From contig OY282606.1 of NCBI GenBank assembly GCA_958298945.1, positions 41,615,920 through 41,679,919 of the forward strand: DNA of 64,000 nt, written 5' to 3'. A program made the translations under genes and the position numbers. Under the pieces are notes generated by a model. The model was not told the DNA's origin, searched no databases, and worked only from the letters and a program-made list of their open reading frames with translations. This document shows, in pieces, positions 13,601 to 26,770 of the stretch. The stretch comes from Atherix ibis. Taxonomy: Eukaryota > Arthropoda > Insecta > Diptera > Athericidae. The number at the start of each line of letters is the position of its first letter. Positions within the stretch are counted from its first letter, which is position 1.

Positions 13601-16600
13601 ATAAAAAAAAAACATAACTCAGTTTGAGGTCAATAATTTTTTATTTCAAAGTCGTCAAAGTCAACATATGTTTAACATTCAACAACGCGCACTCATCAAT
13701 TCATAACATGACCAAATCTCCTTTTTGGCTGCTGTTAAGAATAGAAATGAAGACAATGGCACTCGTTATGGAATATCGAATATTTTCTTAACAAACAAAA
13801 AACTGGTAGCACGTAAAAGATCAATGCTCTTAAAATTATTTACTTTATCTGTTGGAGAAGTTCAAATATTTCACAAATTAATTATGTACTTTCTCTTAAG
13901 ATACTCATTACTTGCTGCCAATAGGTTCGTATGCATTTTATCTTTTCATGTACAATGGGTTCTGCTTTATTGAATATAAGTAATGAGTTCTAATTTGTAT
14001 TTAAAGTAATCTATTTAATATTTGCCAGAAAATCTACTGCAATTCAAGCAGTTTCTCTGATGAAGTTCAAAAAAAAATATTTTATAATCTTCAATATTAC
14101 GAGCTCGAAGAGTTAAATTGTTCAATTAAATGAAAGTTGATTTGGCTTGCCCGATTTGGAATGCACTTACAAGAGCACTTTCGGTAAGATTGACTTGAAG
14201 TCAGTTACACCAGATCTTCACGTGAAAGAATATGCGGCTATCACCTGTTTCCTATTGATTTCACCTTCAACCACATTTTTTTTTTGCTAATTCGTGTATT
14301 GGAAATGTGATCCCATCAAGGTCTTTGTGGTTAAAATACATTTCTTGCTATATAATATTTTCCGAGGAGTGAATTTTCTGCATTATTTAACTTATTATCA
14401 GGCGTTCATCTTTTTCCTGTACAAAATTATTGCTTATTTTCGCCATTATTTAGGTATACAAATTCTATGGGAATATGTGCAATCAAAGACGCTTGCTGAT
14501 GATCTTCATTGTTAGTAAGACACCTGCTTTTTCTGAAATTTACTTCCATTTTATACTAATATATTTTCAGCATTATTCTTGTTCGTTTTGGAAATGGTTA
14601 TACATTATAAGCAGGTGAGAAAAAATTGTCACATAATTTGAAAAATACTCGCAAATGTTGTTAAATATTTTAGTACTTGAAATTAAAAACAAACCAAATA
14701 TTCAATTTTTTTAAATAATTGACAATAAAGTGTGTATTAAATTTGGGAATATTTCCGAAAGACCTTGTTGGATGCCAAAAATTCATGTGTAAGTTTACTT
14801 ACCCAAATAGTAATGATATTTTTAAAAATTATAAGAAATAAATTTATTTATTTTCATTTTATAAAAAAAAAAACTTTCAAGTTAATGTTAGTATATCTTT
14901 AGTCGCCAAATTTCTTTGAATTGCGAAAATTTTTTGATGGCTGATTTTTTTCTATTCATTCTAGACATAATAGAATATTAAATTTTATATAAAATGATTG
15001 TGAAAACAAATTTTATTAAATTATATTTTAAATAAAAAATTCTAAAAAAAATATTTTTAGATGAGTTATTTTGATTAAATAAGAGCCATTTCCAGAATTT
15101 CAAGCTTATTTCAACTTTTTAGATAGAGATACAAGAAAAATTACACATAGTGCGCTTAACAATAAAAGATGACCAAGATCAGTGATAATGAAAATATCAT
15201 AAGACATTACTATATTATCAAAGAATCGTTATGATTTCATTTAAGTTTGTCATAAAAATGTGGATATTTCGGTAATGTTCTTTTTTAAAATATATAACCA
15301 GTTATGTTTTTGACGTGGAAATGAAATTAAATTAGAAGTAAAAATAAAGGTGTAGTTTATGTTCTTATATGGTAAAATGCAGGAGTATTTACCAATACCA
15401 AAAAAAAATCCCTTACTGCTAGAATAGTGCAGGTTCAGTTTTATTATAAACAATTCTATGCCAGACACTACTACTGATCGTCTATTGACGATTATTATAA
15501 ATACGAAAGTGCATTGAACTTCATTAGTGCGTTCTGGTATAATCTACTTCATTCCCGTTGTTGTTGTATTATATATGAGAGACTCAGAAGCTCCACGAAA
15601 AGTTCGATTAGAATGAATCGCAAAACGTGATTGGAAATTATGCTAGGTTCACGAGCCCATCCAACAACATACTGGCATTTGTGGTCTTGTCTGACCATCC
15701 GTCTATTCGGACCCGATGGTTATATATCCATTCATTTTGTGTCAGAATCTAACGATCAATCGGCCATCCAACTAACTCTAATTATTCGGCTATGGGATAG
15801 GCCAAAGTCGAATATCGTTAACCAAAAAGAAAAGTGATGAATATCATCCAAAAAAATATCTTCTTAGATCGGTTACACATGACCTGCTTATGTACGATCT
15901 ACGATCTATCTGTAACTAAAACCACTGAATACTATGAGTATAACTGCTCATCAGATAGTTCTACAAAAATCGTCTCTAAAATAATGGAAGGTAGAAATTA
16001 CGAATGGGATAAGGAAAAAACCATCTTACCATAGACCGAAAGCTAATCAAAAATTAAAGAATGAACGCCTGAATACCAGAATAAATGAAAAACTATTTGA
16101 AATTACAAAATACCAAGAATGCTGACATGATAAAAATGTGCTTTCAGCCTCATTACGTACATACACTACAGCCAGATTGTTGCTATTATTGACGATGTTC
16201 AATATTTCTATCTTTTCCTCTTCTAAATCATACTTGATTAAAACTATTCTTTCTTGATATTATACATCTCGCTAGAAAATAAGAAAAATATCCAAAAAAT
16301 GACTTCTAAAGACCGGTGAAAAATTGAAAATTTCCAAAATAATCAAGGGGTATTCAGTTGAAACAGTAAACACTCTTCTCATATATCAAATTTACACATC
16401 GTATCTAAAAAGCCCTACATCAATGGATCAAAGATATTTTTTTTTTTTTTGAAAAATCACTGCACGTATAGCTAAGAATTGAAAGAGGATTTTTAAAATT
16501 AAATACAGCAAAAATCCCCAATTCGATATGATATATATTTTAGATATTAGATAGACCATTCTAAGTAGAACTACACGAAAAATTATTCAATTATTATGAC

Positions 16601-18639
16601 TGTGAATATTGCATTGTGCGCAAGTGAGTTGACCTTTTGATGAAGGAAAATTTGCAATTATTTCGGCTTACAGATAATCAAGTAGATACATTTTAAACGC
16701 CCAATGCTCAACGCCCGCCAAATTTCGAATTGAAAATATTTCGTATTATTTATCTTATCATCTTTAACGGTGCTATGAACTATTATAGTATCAGATCGCC
16801 TTCTAGTGTTATACAACAATCAATTTTCTTCAAGATGAGTTTAAAATGCTGATGAACCGATATTAATCTAGCCAATCTTCTTAAATTAAAAACTTCGATT
16901 TTTGAACGATTCTTTTTCTTTTTTTCTTTTTACTGTTGCTGTATTCGATTTAAAGTCCTTCCAATAGTTTTTTCTGTTGGTATAAATAGGTTTTTTAAAG
17001 AAATTTCTTTGATTAAAGAATAATTTTAGCTTGTTTACAATATCTTCAATAACCAAACAAAATGGACTTTAAAACAAGGGTGAACTTTTTAAGAAAGTCG
17101 AATCATTGACAGTTTGTTCAGAAGTTTTGATACAAAAATAAAACAAATTCATTAACAATATAATAATTGTTAGAAAATATTTTCAATTATATTATAACAT
17201 TAATGAATTATATATTAAACTGAGATCGATTGTAGATGAAAAATATTATCCCTTTAGTATAGAGAAATGACATACAAAAGATCTTTTTGATGGGTAATAC
17301 TCGGAAAATGTCAATCTTCAAGTCTTCAAAGCAAATTTTTAAAACAGTAGATTATTTGTGTATTATTATTAAGATTCATCATCCTCTTCTAAACTTTAAC
17401 AAAGTAGATGATTAAATTTAACCAAAAATGGTATAGTAAAATTGAGAAAAGTTCATAGTATCGAATATGGACAAACACGTTTGAATAAATATGAACTTAT
17501 ATTATAGTTCAAAGTAAATGTAAGCTTTTATGTTTTTTTTTAGAATTCATTTGATTAAAAATCTCTTTTTATATGCTATGTAAATGGTGCTTTTAAATAA
17601 TAAATTAGAATTTCTAAAAACGAAAATTCCTATAGAAATTGGATGTTATTTTTATTTCTATTGTTAATTACTAAATTATTAATACTATGTTGGTTGTGAT
17701 AGAATTTGTAAATAATTCTTAAGAAATTTATTAAAGAATTAAACTCTATTTTTATTTAGAAATTGTTTCAGAAAAAAAAATGTTCCTTACGTGATAACAT
17801 TAAATTGGTTTTTTTTTCTAAACATAAAACTTGGCTAATTTTCTCTATTGGCAAAATAAATCTGTCTAATATAGCTTTCAATTAAAATAAATATTTTAAT
17901 GTTTTTAATAAATACTTGTGATAAGTCTACATCATTTTATGTTTATAAAAACTAAATACAATAGCTAGCTAATTTTATGAACTTAAATGTTTTATCGAAA
18001 TTTATACCATATATCGAATATTAAAGTAGTATTATTTTGAATTGATGACATCGTTCAGATTAATGACCTTTGAATATTTCGAATTTAATTTTATCCAAAA
18101 TCTGTGAATTTTTGATAACTTTCTGACTCATAACATAGATTTGATATAAACAATATTGTTGATTTGGACGATGTCTTAATTTTGAACATCAAATCAATAT
18201 ATTTCGTATCTTTTGGGAAATTTTTTTATAATTATGGTCAATTTCTATGCTAACCTTTAAGTATAAGAAATAAATATTTTTATAAGAGAATATTCTACTT
18301 AATTTTACTATTAATTATAATGAATTTTATTTATTCAGAAAACTAATATATTAGTTTTTCTAAATTTAAAGAATCTATAAAAATTTATTAAATATATACC
18401 ATCAAAAATTGAAAAATAATAAAAGCAAATTTTGATTTTTGTCAAACTAAATATGTCAGAAGCTGATAATATTTATTTGCTTCCATTTTGTGTTTCGAAA
18501 AGTACAGCCTTGTCATTTGACAGATGTCATTAATATATATTATTCTAGATAAAATTTGTTTAATTTCAAATATGCCATTTTACATTCTGAATACAAACGA
18601 ATTGAAATTGTATAAAACATATGGAAGAACAGGTTTTTA
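10698..18639. other. long AT-rich intergenic stretch, no gene seen
   Basis: Nearly 8 kb without a supportable gene. Open frames at 13725-13973, 14294-14515 and 15631-16034 are short and motif-free. The segment 15.54-16.16 kb is less AT-rich than its surroundings and could be an eroded element, but no diagnostic motif was found in any frame. Confidence 0.55.
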
Positions 18640-19020
18640 ATGCTAATATTTCGAACAAAATTTTCTTCAATGATGAGGCTCATTCGATACGTCAATAAGC
18701 AAAATTATCATATATGAGGCTCCAAAATTATTGTATCTACAAAAAGTGACTATCTGGTGTGAATTTTGCATTATAGGTGTCATTGGTGAGTATTTGTTTA
18801 AAAATGTAAAGAAAATTATACGACCATAACGTTCAGAATTGATAACAAGTACCATCAATTCTACTTGCTATAGTCGTATAATTTATCTTCATAAACTTAA
18901 ATATTTTAATTTGGACACATAATATGACAAATTTTGGCTTTATTGTGTGAAAGTTTTCGAAAAGAAGTAATTTTAAGATAGAGTTATGTCAATTGACGCC
19001 GTTTGACTTTTTCTTATAAA
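18640..19020 (+). pseudogene. fragment of Tc1/mariner-related DDE transposase (family of the 32.8 kb element)
   Basis: Plus-strand frames give FFNDEAH (first catalytic Asp block), VNKQNYHI (matching the VNKQN..IW block), then QKVTIWCEF and GVIGEYLFKN (matching the VTVWC...GVIGPYFFEN block), in the right order and spacing but separated by stop codons and shifts. A weak trace of the later NWP-type block lies near 18990. The same blocks occur at 33.5 and 38.5 kb. It is a heavily mutated internal fragment without visible ends. Confidence 0.78.
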
Positions 19021-20830
19021 ATTATGATAAATATCATATTAACATTGATAATTTTTAAACTTTAGAACATTTAAAAATATTGAGTCCTAGAAGAATTTTT
19101 GTGGCAATAGTTTTAATTTTATTATATTTGATATATAATATTAATATTTAGGCAATATTATTTAATATAAATTTTTCAAAATCAAATTTTTGAAATGTTT
19201 TATTTAATTTTAGTTTTATTATAGGAGTATATATGTCAAGTGTTTTTTGAAAATTATTAAAAATTAAACCATTACAAAGTATTTTGTAGTAAAAAATATT
19301 ATCTAATTTTAATATCAGTATAATACACTATATTGTTTTAAAAATATTTTTTTAATCTTCTTGAAGCAGCGCTCTATTCATGTAAACAACGATTAAAGCA
19401 GAGCCCAGAAGCCTAATTTGTAAACAAAACGTATTCTTACCTCCAATCAGCAATCTAAATTCTTCATACAAAATTGGCAAGTGGATTCAAACAGAATCTA
19501 TTCTACAATAAATCATCATGCAGAATGTATATGGGTCTATCGTTTAGAAATATTTATGTTTTCGTATATACTTAATAACAATTGCAAATAAAATCCTTCT
19601 TCGTCGACAATAAACAAATACTCAAAGGTATACATGTACGAATAGAAATGTGTATAAAATAATAATATCTGCATTGCAATAAATCAACTTACATTAAATA
19701 GAACGATCCGATGAGGTAGCCTTTTTAATCCAAATGTTTTACTGATTAATGGCACTGATTATTGAATAAATCCACATGCACAATATACACTTGTACTGCA
19801 TATAAAACCAAATATATATATGGTAAAAATATAAAAATTCTTATTTTATTGTTAAATTTAGGCTATAAAATTTTTTATAACACAAAATTTTTAATTAAAA
19901 AATTTTACACCCTTAACATGTAACATAGTGTATTCAATAAAAAAAACTCAACCCAAAAAATTCGTTTTATTTAAAAAAAAAAAGGTGCTCAACCTTCAAT
20001 TGTATGTACACTTATATAGTAAATTTTTGTTTTCCTTTAACTTAACTTTAAATCAACCTATAATAGATGAAGATGCAAAGTGAATTTATCCGTACTATAC
20101 ACGCAACAAAATAAAAAAAATATTCCACAAATTCAACCACAATTAATTTACGCAAAACCTAGCACGTAAATATGATTAATTTATTGACGAGTATACCATA
20201 ATGGCTTCAACGAGCTATAAACATCAGATCGTGGCCACATATCATATGTCAAAATAACTTTTTATTAATTCATTTGCGTACCTAACAAGATTCATAACGC
20301 ACAACTGAATGAGAATTTATTCAAATGGAATAACAACAATTGGCATATATACCAACACCCATTCTGAGAGGAACAGGTGCATCCACCTTGAGGATTTCAC
20401 TTTGTTTTGAATTCACCTGTAGCTAATTTACGTGCAAATTACTTATGGTAATAACATATATCTAACTCTGAGGGGTACCTTTTAGATAATGTCACTGTTA
20501 CTTTCATTTCAGTCGAAAATAGCTTTAAACATCAACACACTTGAGCACAAATATAAACAATTACGGCAGTAAAATAATTAAAAACTAGTTAATATTTAAT
20601 AAAAATTTATATAACAATTATTAAAAAATGTTAAAGCATAAATTCACTATTTTTTGGGCAATATAAATACTATCACCAGCAGAAAACACGAAAACAAGTT
20701 GAAACAATTTACACAAATACGTAATATTTAAAGATCGATATTGTATATTAATCGTATATTGTTAATAAAATCCATTATTATGTTAAAATAAAAAAGTATG
20801 CATATTCGTTTAAAAAAAAGAAGCTTAAAA
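19021..20830. other. intergenic DNA, no gene seen
   Basis: AT-rich; no open frame over 60 codons and no motif in any frame. Confidence 0.55.
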
Positions 20831-21060
20831 TCAATTGTAAAAATTACGAAAATAACGAAAAATGCAGAATAAATTGAACGTCCGTACCGTGTGCCGGTCA
20901 AGGTGTTTATGTCGTGCTAGTAAACCGCGAATTACTACTCGAACCGCCTTGCAACGTAGTAGGAAGGTAGATGGCTGAGCCCCCGAAAATCCCGCCAATC
21001 TCTTCAGAGTCAACGAAAAATATCGAAGACCCCAAAGTCTATAAAGTTTGCAAATCTAAC
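20831..21060 (-). pseudogene. possible non-LTR retrotransposon C-terminal fragment
   Basis: A small island richer in GC than its surroundings. The minus-strand frame reads LYRLWGL, then SGAQPSTFLLRCKAVRVVIRG and LLARHKHL, a pattern like the tail of many insect non-LTR polyproteins (Cys-type finger followed by a HLLC.CPAL.R.R..LLG block), but the finger cysteines are mostly gone. The match is by pattern only; an unrelated repeat is the alternative. Confidence 0.33.
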
Positions 21061-21370
21061 AAAGTAAAATGGCAAAATGGGTAGAGGTACTCGTAACTTT
21101 TTTACTATAAAATCGTATTCCAAGAAATTGTGTAGGAATTGATATTGGTAAACGTAACAGAAGAAAACTATAAGTACTTATAAAGTGCACTAGACTTGGA
21201 AAAGATTTTTGCACTTAAGAAAGCGATCTTTATATTGAGTTCAACTTTTATTTGTTTCTTAAAAATGAAATTTAATAATTTAGATACTCGTAAGATCGTA
21301 ATTTTTATTGAAATGTTTAATGTAAATATTTTCAAATAAAATATTTGATAGAAAATAACAAGACTATGTG

Positions 21371-22345
21371 GTGTGGCAGAAAAGTAATGAAAGTACTTCT
21401 TAGAGGAATACTGCCTCCTAGACGTGCAGTTTAAGTTTCAACTTAGTCCGGTAACTACATGATCCTATAGAGCGTGATAAGTGAAGTAAGGTTTTTATAG
21501 GATGTTGTGAAAAATTAAACAGTGAAATTTGGAGTAAGGATGTGTCGTCATATTTTGTGTTAAGCTTAGTAAATCCCCTTACGAAAGTTTCGTTTAACTT
21601 ATGAAAAGTTGCAACGAGCTTTTTCGATAGCATAAAGCATTTCTGAAGAGCCGAGAAGAAGTGGGAGACGAACTTCGATAGAAGGTCTTCAACATCGAAA
21701 ACTGATTAAAAGGTGGAATGATTGAGGACTCTTGTTAAGTTAGACCATTGATTAACATTGAACCTCCTTGAAAGGATTTAAAAAGGGTTCTTCATATCAG
21801 ATTGGATATTGCAGATGTCTTCACAAAATGACATGGTCTTCATTTCCATCAACGAAATTTTGTCAGAAAAAGCTATTCCTGGGGTTCCCCAGCTGACCTT
21901 ATTCAGGTGATCTCAGTGTAACTATTTTGTTGTTCTTTTTATACCTTTCAGATTAAATATTACAAACCTCTAGAGTGCCCACCATCACAATGCCCCTGCC
22001 AGACGGCCATCACCATGAACGAATTTTTGTCGGAAAAAGGGATTCCTGCGGTTTTCTGACCCACCATTCCACTTATGTCAGTCCGTGTGATTTTTTTTTA
22101 TACCAAGATCAAAAACCACTTAAAAAGACTTCATCGTGGTACTGACGATAGCATCGAAAAGAGTGTTACCAAGGAGCTGAAAGATATTGCAGTTGAAGCA
22201 TTCCAGCACTGCTGCGAAGAGTAGAAACAACCCCTCCGCCAATGTATAGGCATCCAACAAAAGTACCTTGAACGGGATAACATTGATGCAGAACTCTTAT
22301 TTACATATTTAAGAAAGGAATTCAAGTTCATAATTCACCATATTC
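21371..22345 (+). mobile_element. degenerate mariner-like element
   Basis: The left end reads like a mariner terminal repeat (TGGCAGAAAAGTAATGAAAG at about 21378). Translated pieces in order: LTYEKLQRAF, SEEPRRSGR and TSIEGLQ near 21590-21690 (N-terminal helix-turn-helix half and its acidic linker), ISMNEF-like/FLSEKAIP blocks at about 21850-21890 and again at 22015-22050 (third catalytic block, present twice), then IEKSVTKELK, AIP and Q.C.E.W.Q.L.QCI-like residues to about 22300 (C-terminus). Numerous stops and shifts. The doubled third block indicates an internal duplication or two overlapping fragments. The right terminal repeat was not found. Confidence 0.75.
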
Positions 22346-22403
22346 AGTCTGGCCGGAATCTTAATACAACTTGTCTGTCGTAGGTGCCATATACCAGCAC
22401 ATA

Positions 22404-23235
22404 CACTGTCGGCTAAAAGTATGCGCCCATTTAAAAAAAAGGATTTGGCAGTAAACATTTAAAAATGAATTTTTGAAAATATACTCTATATGGACGACTC
22501 ACAGTTTCAGGCCTTTGTATCAATAAGAAGAATTCACGTAAATTTCAGTGCCGATTATGGTTTGGGATTACTGCTCTATAAAGCAAGGTCCGATTATGGT
22601 TTGGGGTTGCTCCTTTACAGATGGAGTTGAATTGCTCCTCTACAAAATATTAGAAACCCACGCTCTCCCATAAGGATTTCGTTAGATTTTGAATGGGATT
22701 GTTAAGGGACAAGATAAACAATTCCAAACATAGAACGAAATAGTTCTACAAAAAAAGCCAAGAAAGAATTATGGAAATTATTACTACTATAACAAGTCGA
22801 CCTCAACGCCATGGAAGTTTAAAGGGATTAGATAGACAGAAAATGGCCGGAACATTGTCTATTCTCCTAGGAGAACTTGCGGAGGATCCTTTTAAAATTT
22901 TGGCATAGTATTTTAAAGGATTCAATGACACAATTGATCGACTGAATTTCTATAAGAGTAAATAGAGCAGTTTCTTTAAATATTTCATTGTGTATGTATG
23001 CAAGGTCCCGCAAAAAAACGATTTTTTAAGAAAATCATGGGTGACAGTCTTATCCGGATTTTGTATATTGTTTTTTTAATTTGATAATAGTAAATGTAAA
23101 AATAATATTTGTATTATATTTAAAAACAAAATTATTGTAATATTAAATTAATTATTACCTCTTGTCAATTGTTTATTTTCATTTCCGAGTTTTATTGAAC
23201 TTTCCATCGTGGTCACATACTTTTGGCATGTAATG
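22404..23235 (+). mobile_element. Tc1-like transposon, degenerate and internally shortened
   Basis: Imperfect terminal inverted repeats: CACTGTCGGCTAAAAGTATG at the left and, in reverse complement, CATTACATGCCAAAAGTATG at the right, each bordered by a TA dinucleotide (22402-22403 and 23236-23237), as expected for Tc1 insertion. Inside, plus-strand pieces include PIMVWGC and GVELLLYK (second catalytic region), then DLNAMEV (the SPDLNPIE block), EIDRK-like residues, ENLRRILLKFWHS and a final LID, in Tc1 order. The N-terminal DNA-binding half is absent, and stop codons are frequent. The MVWG segment near 22550-22620 is partly duplicated. Confidence 0.8.
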
Positions 23236-24329
23236 TACCTGCATGTGCCTACATCCTAGCTAACTAATCTTATTATGGTATTCTTACTACTTACTATGTT
23301 GTTCTCAGCATTAAATAAATTTTTGCAGTCGCTGCGCATACTTGTGTCCAGTAAAATGCGGAAACTCATTTCGTATGTGCCTTAAGCTATGATAATAGAA
23401 ATGGAATTTCTTATGTCTTACTTACTTCACACGAGTACGAAATTTTTCCACTCATAACTTTCAAAATATGTATTAACATTTTTGCAACAATATAGCTATT
23501 TTTATGCGAATAGTTTAAATATAGTCTACTTAATATGAATACAATTATACAATACTTATAATTATTAGCATATTTGAGATATTATAAAACAATTAATTTT
23601 TAAGATAAAAATTCTAAAAAAGTTATTTTGTTATATTTGATTTTAAATTTTCCATTAAGACGAAGAAAATGTAATTATAATTATATGTGTTAATGGATTA
23701 GTAAAATTCAACTACGATACTCTTAAATTATGGGCAATCTTTGCGATTGTAGTGGGAGGAACGTGTCCACAGATTCATCAGATACTCTTCTGATTTTACT
23801 TGGCTTTTTTTCTATTATTATCGTTCATACACATAGCTAGTAATGTAATAATCTGAATCACCGTGAAGAACATTATTGGCCTTAGAAATGAGTTTGTCTT
23901 ATGTGATATCTTCGAAGATGAATGCAACCTACAAATCTACCTTCTGGCTGGATATTAAGAGCAAAATCAAAATAAGATAAAGAAAAATTCAAGCACTTAA
24001 GATTCAAGAGAGCTAGCTCCTAGCTTACCACAGACTTAAACGCTCGCCATTTAAGAGCAATATCGCCACATTCAAGAATTTTAGTAGATAAAACCTTTTA
24101 AATGCTTGTACGATGTCATATCAACTAAAGTACAATACTTACTATATAAATGAAGCCATGTTAATTGTTCTTCGACATATTATAATAATCCTTTATTTTC
24201 ATATAGTTTCTTATTTATTTTTTTGTATTTAAACCCTTCTTGAGCGATATTACTTCCTTGTAGTCATTTTCTTGGTCATTATGATGTTCATTTCTTTGCG
24301 TTTCCGATATTTCCTTCTAATGATAGCAC
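23236..24329. other. intergenic DNA, no gene seen
   Basis: No supportable gene. The segment 23.73-24.1 kb is less AT-rich but shows no motif in either orientation. Confidence 0.5.
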
Positions 24330-24710
24330 CTACAAATGCAAACACAGTGTTGTTGTCGACTTTTGTTGATAGCTTTTTTGCGGATCAACACCATTTTCAT
24401 TTATGATGATATGCACGGCATTCGCATATTGAGCGGCTATTCCATAATATTCGCAAGCGTATCGAGCATTTTCCTGGTCCTTTGCCCCACTTCAAACTAA
24501 CCAGAAACTAACTTTATTGAGTTCAAAGCATCATCAACACAATATGCTACTTTAATAGAATATACGATCATTCTTACTCAACCTGGAAATACCTTTGCCA
24601 AGTGGACTTGAAGGATGAGGGCATTGAAGGTATTTATTCAGAGTTGCTTAGTTTTTGCATATCTGCATCTCAAATGCAAGCATTTGCTTCTGCTTCCGCC
24701 ATTGACAAAA
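24330..24710 (-). pseudogene. possible decayed exon of an unrecognised gene
   Basis: On the minus strand 24491-24330 is open for 53 codons with a normal-looking, not AT-driven amino-acid mix (GAKDQENARYACEYYGIA, then AAQYANAVHIIINENGVDP). Shifting frame near its end gives a short hydrophobic run followed by a strongly basic tail (RRKYRKRKEM), ending in a stop. Upstream, around 24510-24650, another frame is open with one TGA and reads VRMIVYSIKVAYCVDDALNS. These pieces look like a coding region broken by shifts. I do not recognise the family, and chance cannot be excluded. Confidence 0.27.
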
Positions 24711-24883
24711 TAATGAAATAGAATACTATGTCTGACTATTTCCAGCTATCTCCACATAATATAGTATTTTCAGTTCACAGCACGATCACTCTGGTAAGTG
24801 ATATTTGATTGCTAAAGAAGTTATGTTTCAATGTTTTGCTGTTGTGCCAATATCTCGAAGAGACTATGCTCTTACTCCTATAA

Positions 24884-25345
24884 ACCAAATCCAATTTTGC
24901 ATATGCCCACTTGTTGTATAGTGTAAGCGATCGCATATTTGTTCATGAACTTAAAAAGAATAGCAGACGAACCAATCGGCCTATCTATCTACATTTATCT
25001 GAGTACCTTCCAGAATTTGTTGCTGCATCCTTTCGTTACTATCTCAGTTTGTATACACATTTGGTCAACCGCCATCATTGCTCTTTAATGACAACAGAAG
25101 ATATAACAATTTATCTTACGATGTATTCAGTCTGCAAAAATGCACTTCATATTAACTATGCCCAAACCAATTTTGAACAGAATTTTCATGCCTTTCAACT
25201 TTATGGCAGACCATTCACAATCCTTTTGCGCAGTTTGTGTCCGACAATTGCTTACGCCCGCTTTTTCCATGGTCAGTTTAACTATTCGCAATTTACTGAT
25301 ACAAACTCTTCTACCAGTGATATTAATTCGGTTGTCATAATGTAA
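24884..25345 (+). CDS. unrecognised open frame of 153 codons
   Basis: The longest open stretch outside the transposons and Rassf. It runs from just after a TAA at 24881 to a TAA at 25343. The first ATG is well inside (Met at about 25089), so as a single exon it would lack its start. Composition is balanced, with many Tyr, His and Arg; there is no signal peptide, zinc-finger or transmembrane pattern. A GT/AG-bounded exon is possible but not demonstrable. It lies beside the decayed minus-strand coding-like region at 24.33-24.71 kb. No function is proposed. Confidence 0.2.
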   Translation, partial: TKSNFAYAHLLYSVSDRIFVHELKKNSRRTNRPIYLHLSEYLPEFVAASFRYYLSLYTHLVNRHHCSLMTTEDITIYLTMYSVCKNALHINYAQTNFEQNFHAFQLYGRPFTILLRSLCPTIAYARFFHGQFNYSQFTDTNSSTSDINSVVIM

Positions 25346-26429
25346 TTTACGTAGTGTTTATGAAAAATAATATAAAATGTTAGGAACATTCCTGTTTACA
25401 ACAACTCTGAAAGTAAAATGTTTTACAACGATTACTTAGTCCATCGAAATTCAATGACGGATAAGATAAGAGTTAAAGGGAAAAATGATTGATTTTTGAA
25501 ATTGAAAACAGACTTGATCTGAAGATACCTGTAAGTCCAATCAATTATTCTCTTCAACACATTATACGAAATGGGTTTATTTCCACCTGAAAATATTAAC
25601 TATGGAAAAGATTATTGTATAGATTTATTTATAAAAATTACATTAAAATTAGAAAATTTCGAAAATTTACATATTTTTTTAGTTATTTGAACTTAATTTT
25701 TTTTGTGGTCAATTTAATGAGACTGCAAATATATTTTTTATAAATATTGTTTATCAGTGAGCAATTTAATACAGTATAGATTTTTTAATTTATTAATTTT
25801 AAGTCAATTTGTGACAAGCAGAATTTTTACCGAAAATAAAAGGACCAGATGACATGTAGGGAAGAACTCCCATCGATATGTGATAATGCGATGGTAAGAA
25901 ATCGAGAATGAAACTTTTTATAACGAACAACACATAAATTACGAATAAATTGAATAATATACCCATAGATCACGGCATCCTTTTGTTCATAAAAGGGAAC
26001 ATTGATAATTTTTAAATAATTCGGAAGCAACATTATCTCATTGTGACTTAAATGACCCCTTCGTTCATGATTCATGTGTTGCTCGTTATAAAAAGTTTTT
26101 CTTTTTTCCTAAGGATTTTTTTGGGATGAGAATTAGAAATCTTAATTACACCACAAAGTTAAAGTCCGTATGTTCATATCGGTTTCAGTGCCGTGTTTTA
26201 TAGTAATAATTTATTGTTTATTTTTAGTTTTGACGTTTTGTCGAACATTTGTAGTAATTGTTTGTATCGTCTATTAAGTGTATTATTTTTATTTTCGTGT
26301 GACGCTTCCAGGTAAATTGAATGCTGATTATAAGTCCTATTTTACCAAAACTCTGTCAGTGTGGAATATTACTGCCATTAAGGGATCAGGGGTCCATTCT
26401 TGGTAAAGTGTTAAAGTAATATGAGCTCA
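25346..26429. other. intergenic DNA, no gene seen
   Basis: AT-rich. A minus-strand open frame of 82 codons (25827-26075) has no motif and is probably chance. Confidence 0.5.
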
Positions 26430-26770
26430 TATTTGCTAATTAACTCTTACTCTAAATTTTTTGAATCAGGACTCTAAGGAGTTGATGTGAGATTATTTTA
26501 AAAAAATTGTAGCTGTTGCGGTTAAGATATCGTTGTGATTAAGGTTAGAACGGCTGTATTATCGGCACATAGTGCAGTAAGAATATTATTGTAATAAGGA
26601 ATATTATGAGTATAAATATTAAAAAGGATTGGAGCTAGCATGCTACCCTGAGTGACATAGGCGGTTACAGAATTAATGACAATGATACTCTATAATTTCG
26701 GGTACCTAAAAACATCGATCTCAGAGATAGGATTTTAGGATGTGGAAGAGTTCAAATTAGGTATTTTTTC
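26430..26770 (-). pseudogene. reverse transcriptase fragment of a jockey/I-type non-LTR retrotransposon
   Basis: The minus strand reads VTQGSMLAPILFNIYTHNIP, then LTALCADNTAVL, the paired RT blocks usually written PQGS.L.P.LFNIY..DIP and (F/Y)ADDTA. The second catalytic Asp of the ADD motif is Asn. Before it, at 26700-26760, traces of a SYL.DR.F.V block are seen in a shifted frame. No ends, tail or flanking duplication could be placed. Confidence 0.82.

Noticed and set aside
24560..25300. Idea that 24.6-25.3 kb (plus) is a carboxylesterase pseudogene
   Set aside because: A few residues (SDRIF...PIYLH, FFHGQ) recall the C-terminal part of type-B esterases, but spacing is wrong and no GxSxG block was found.
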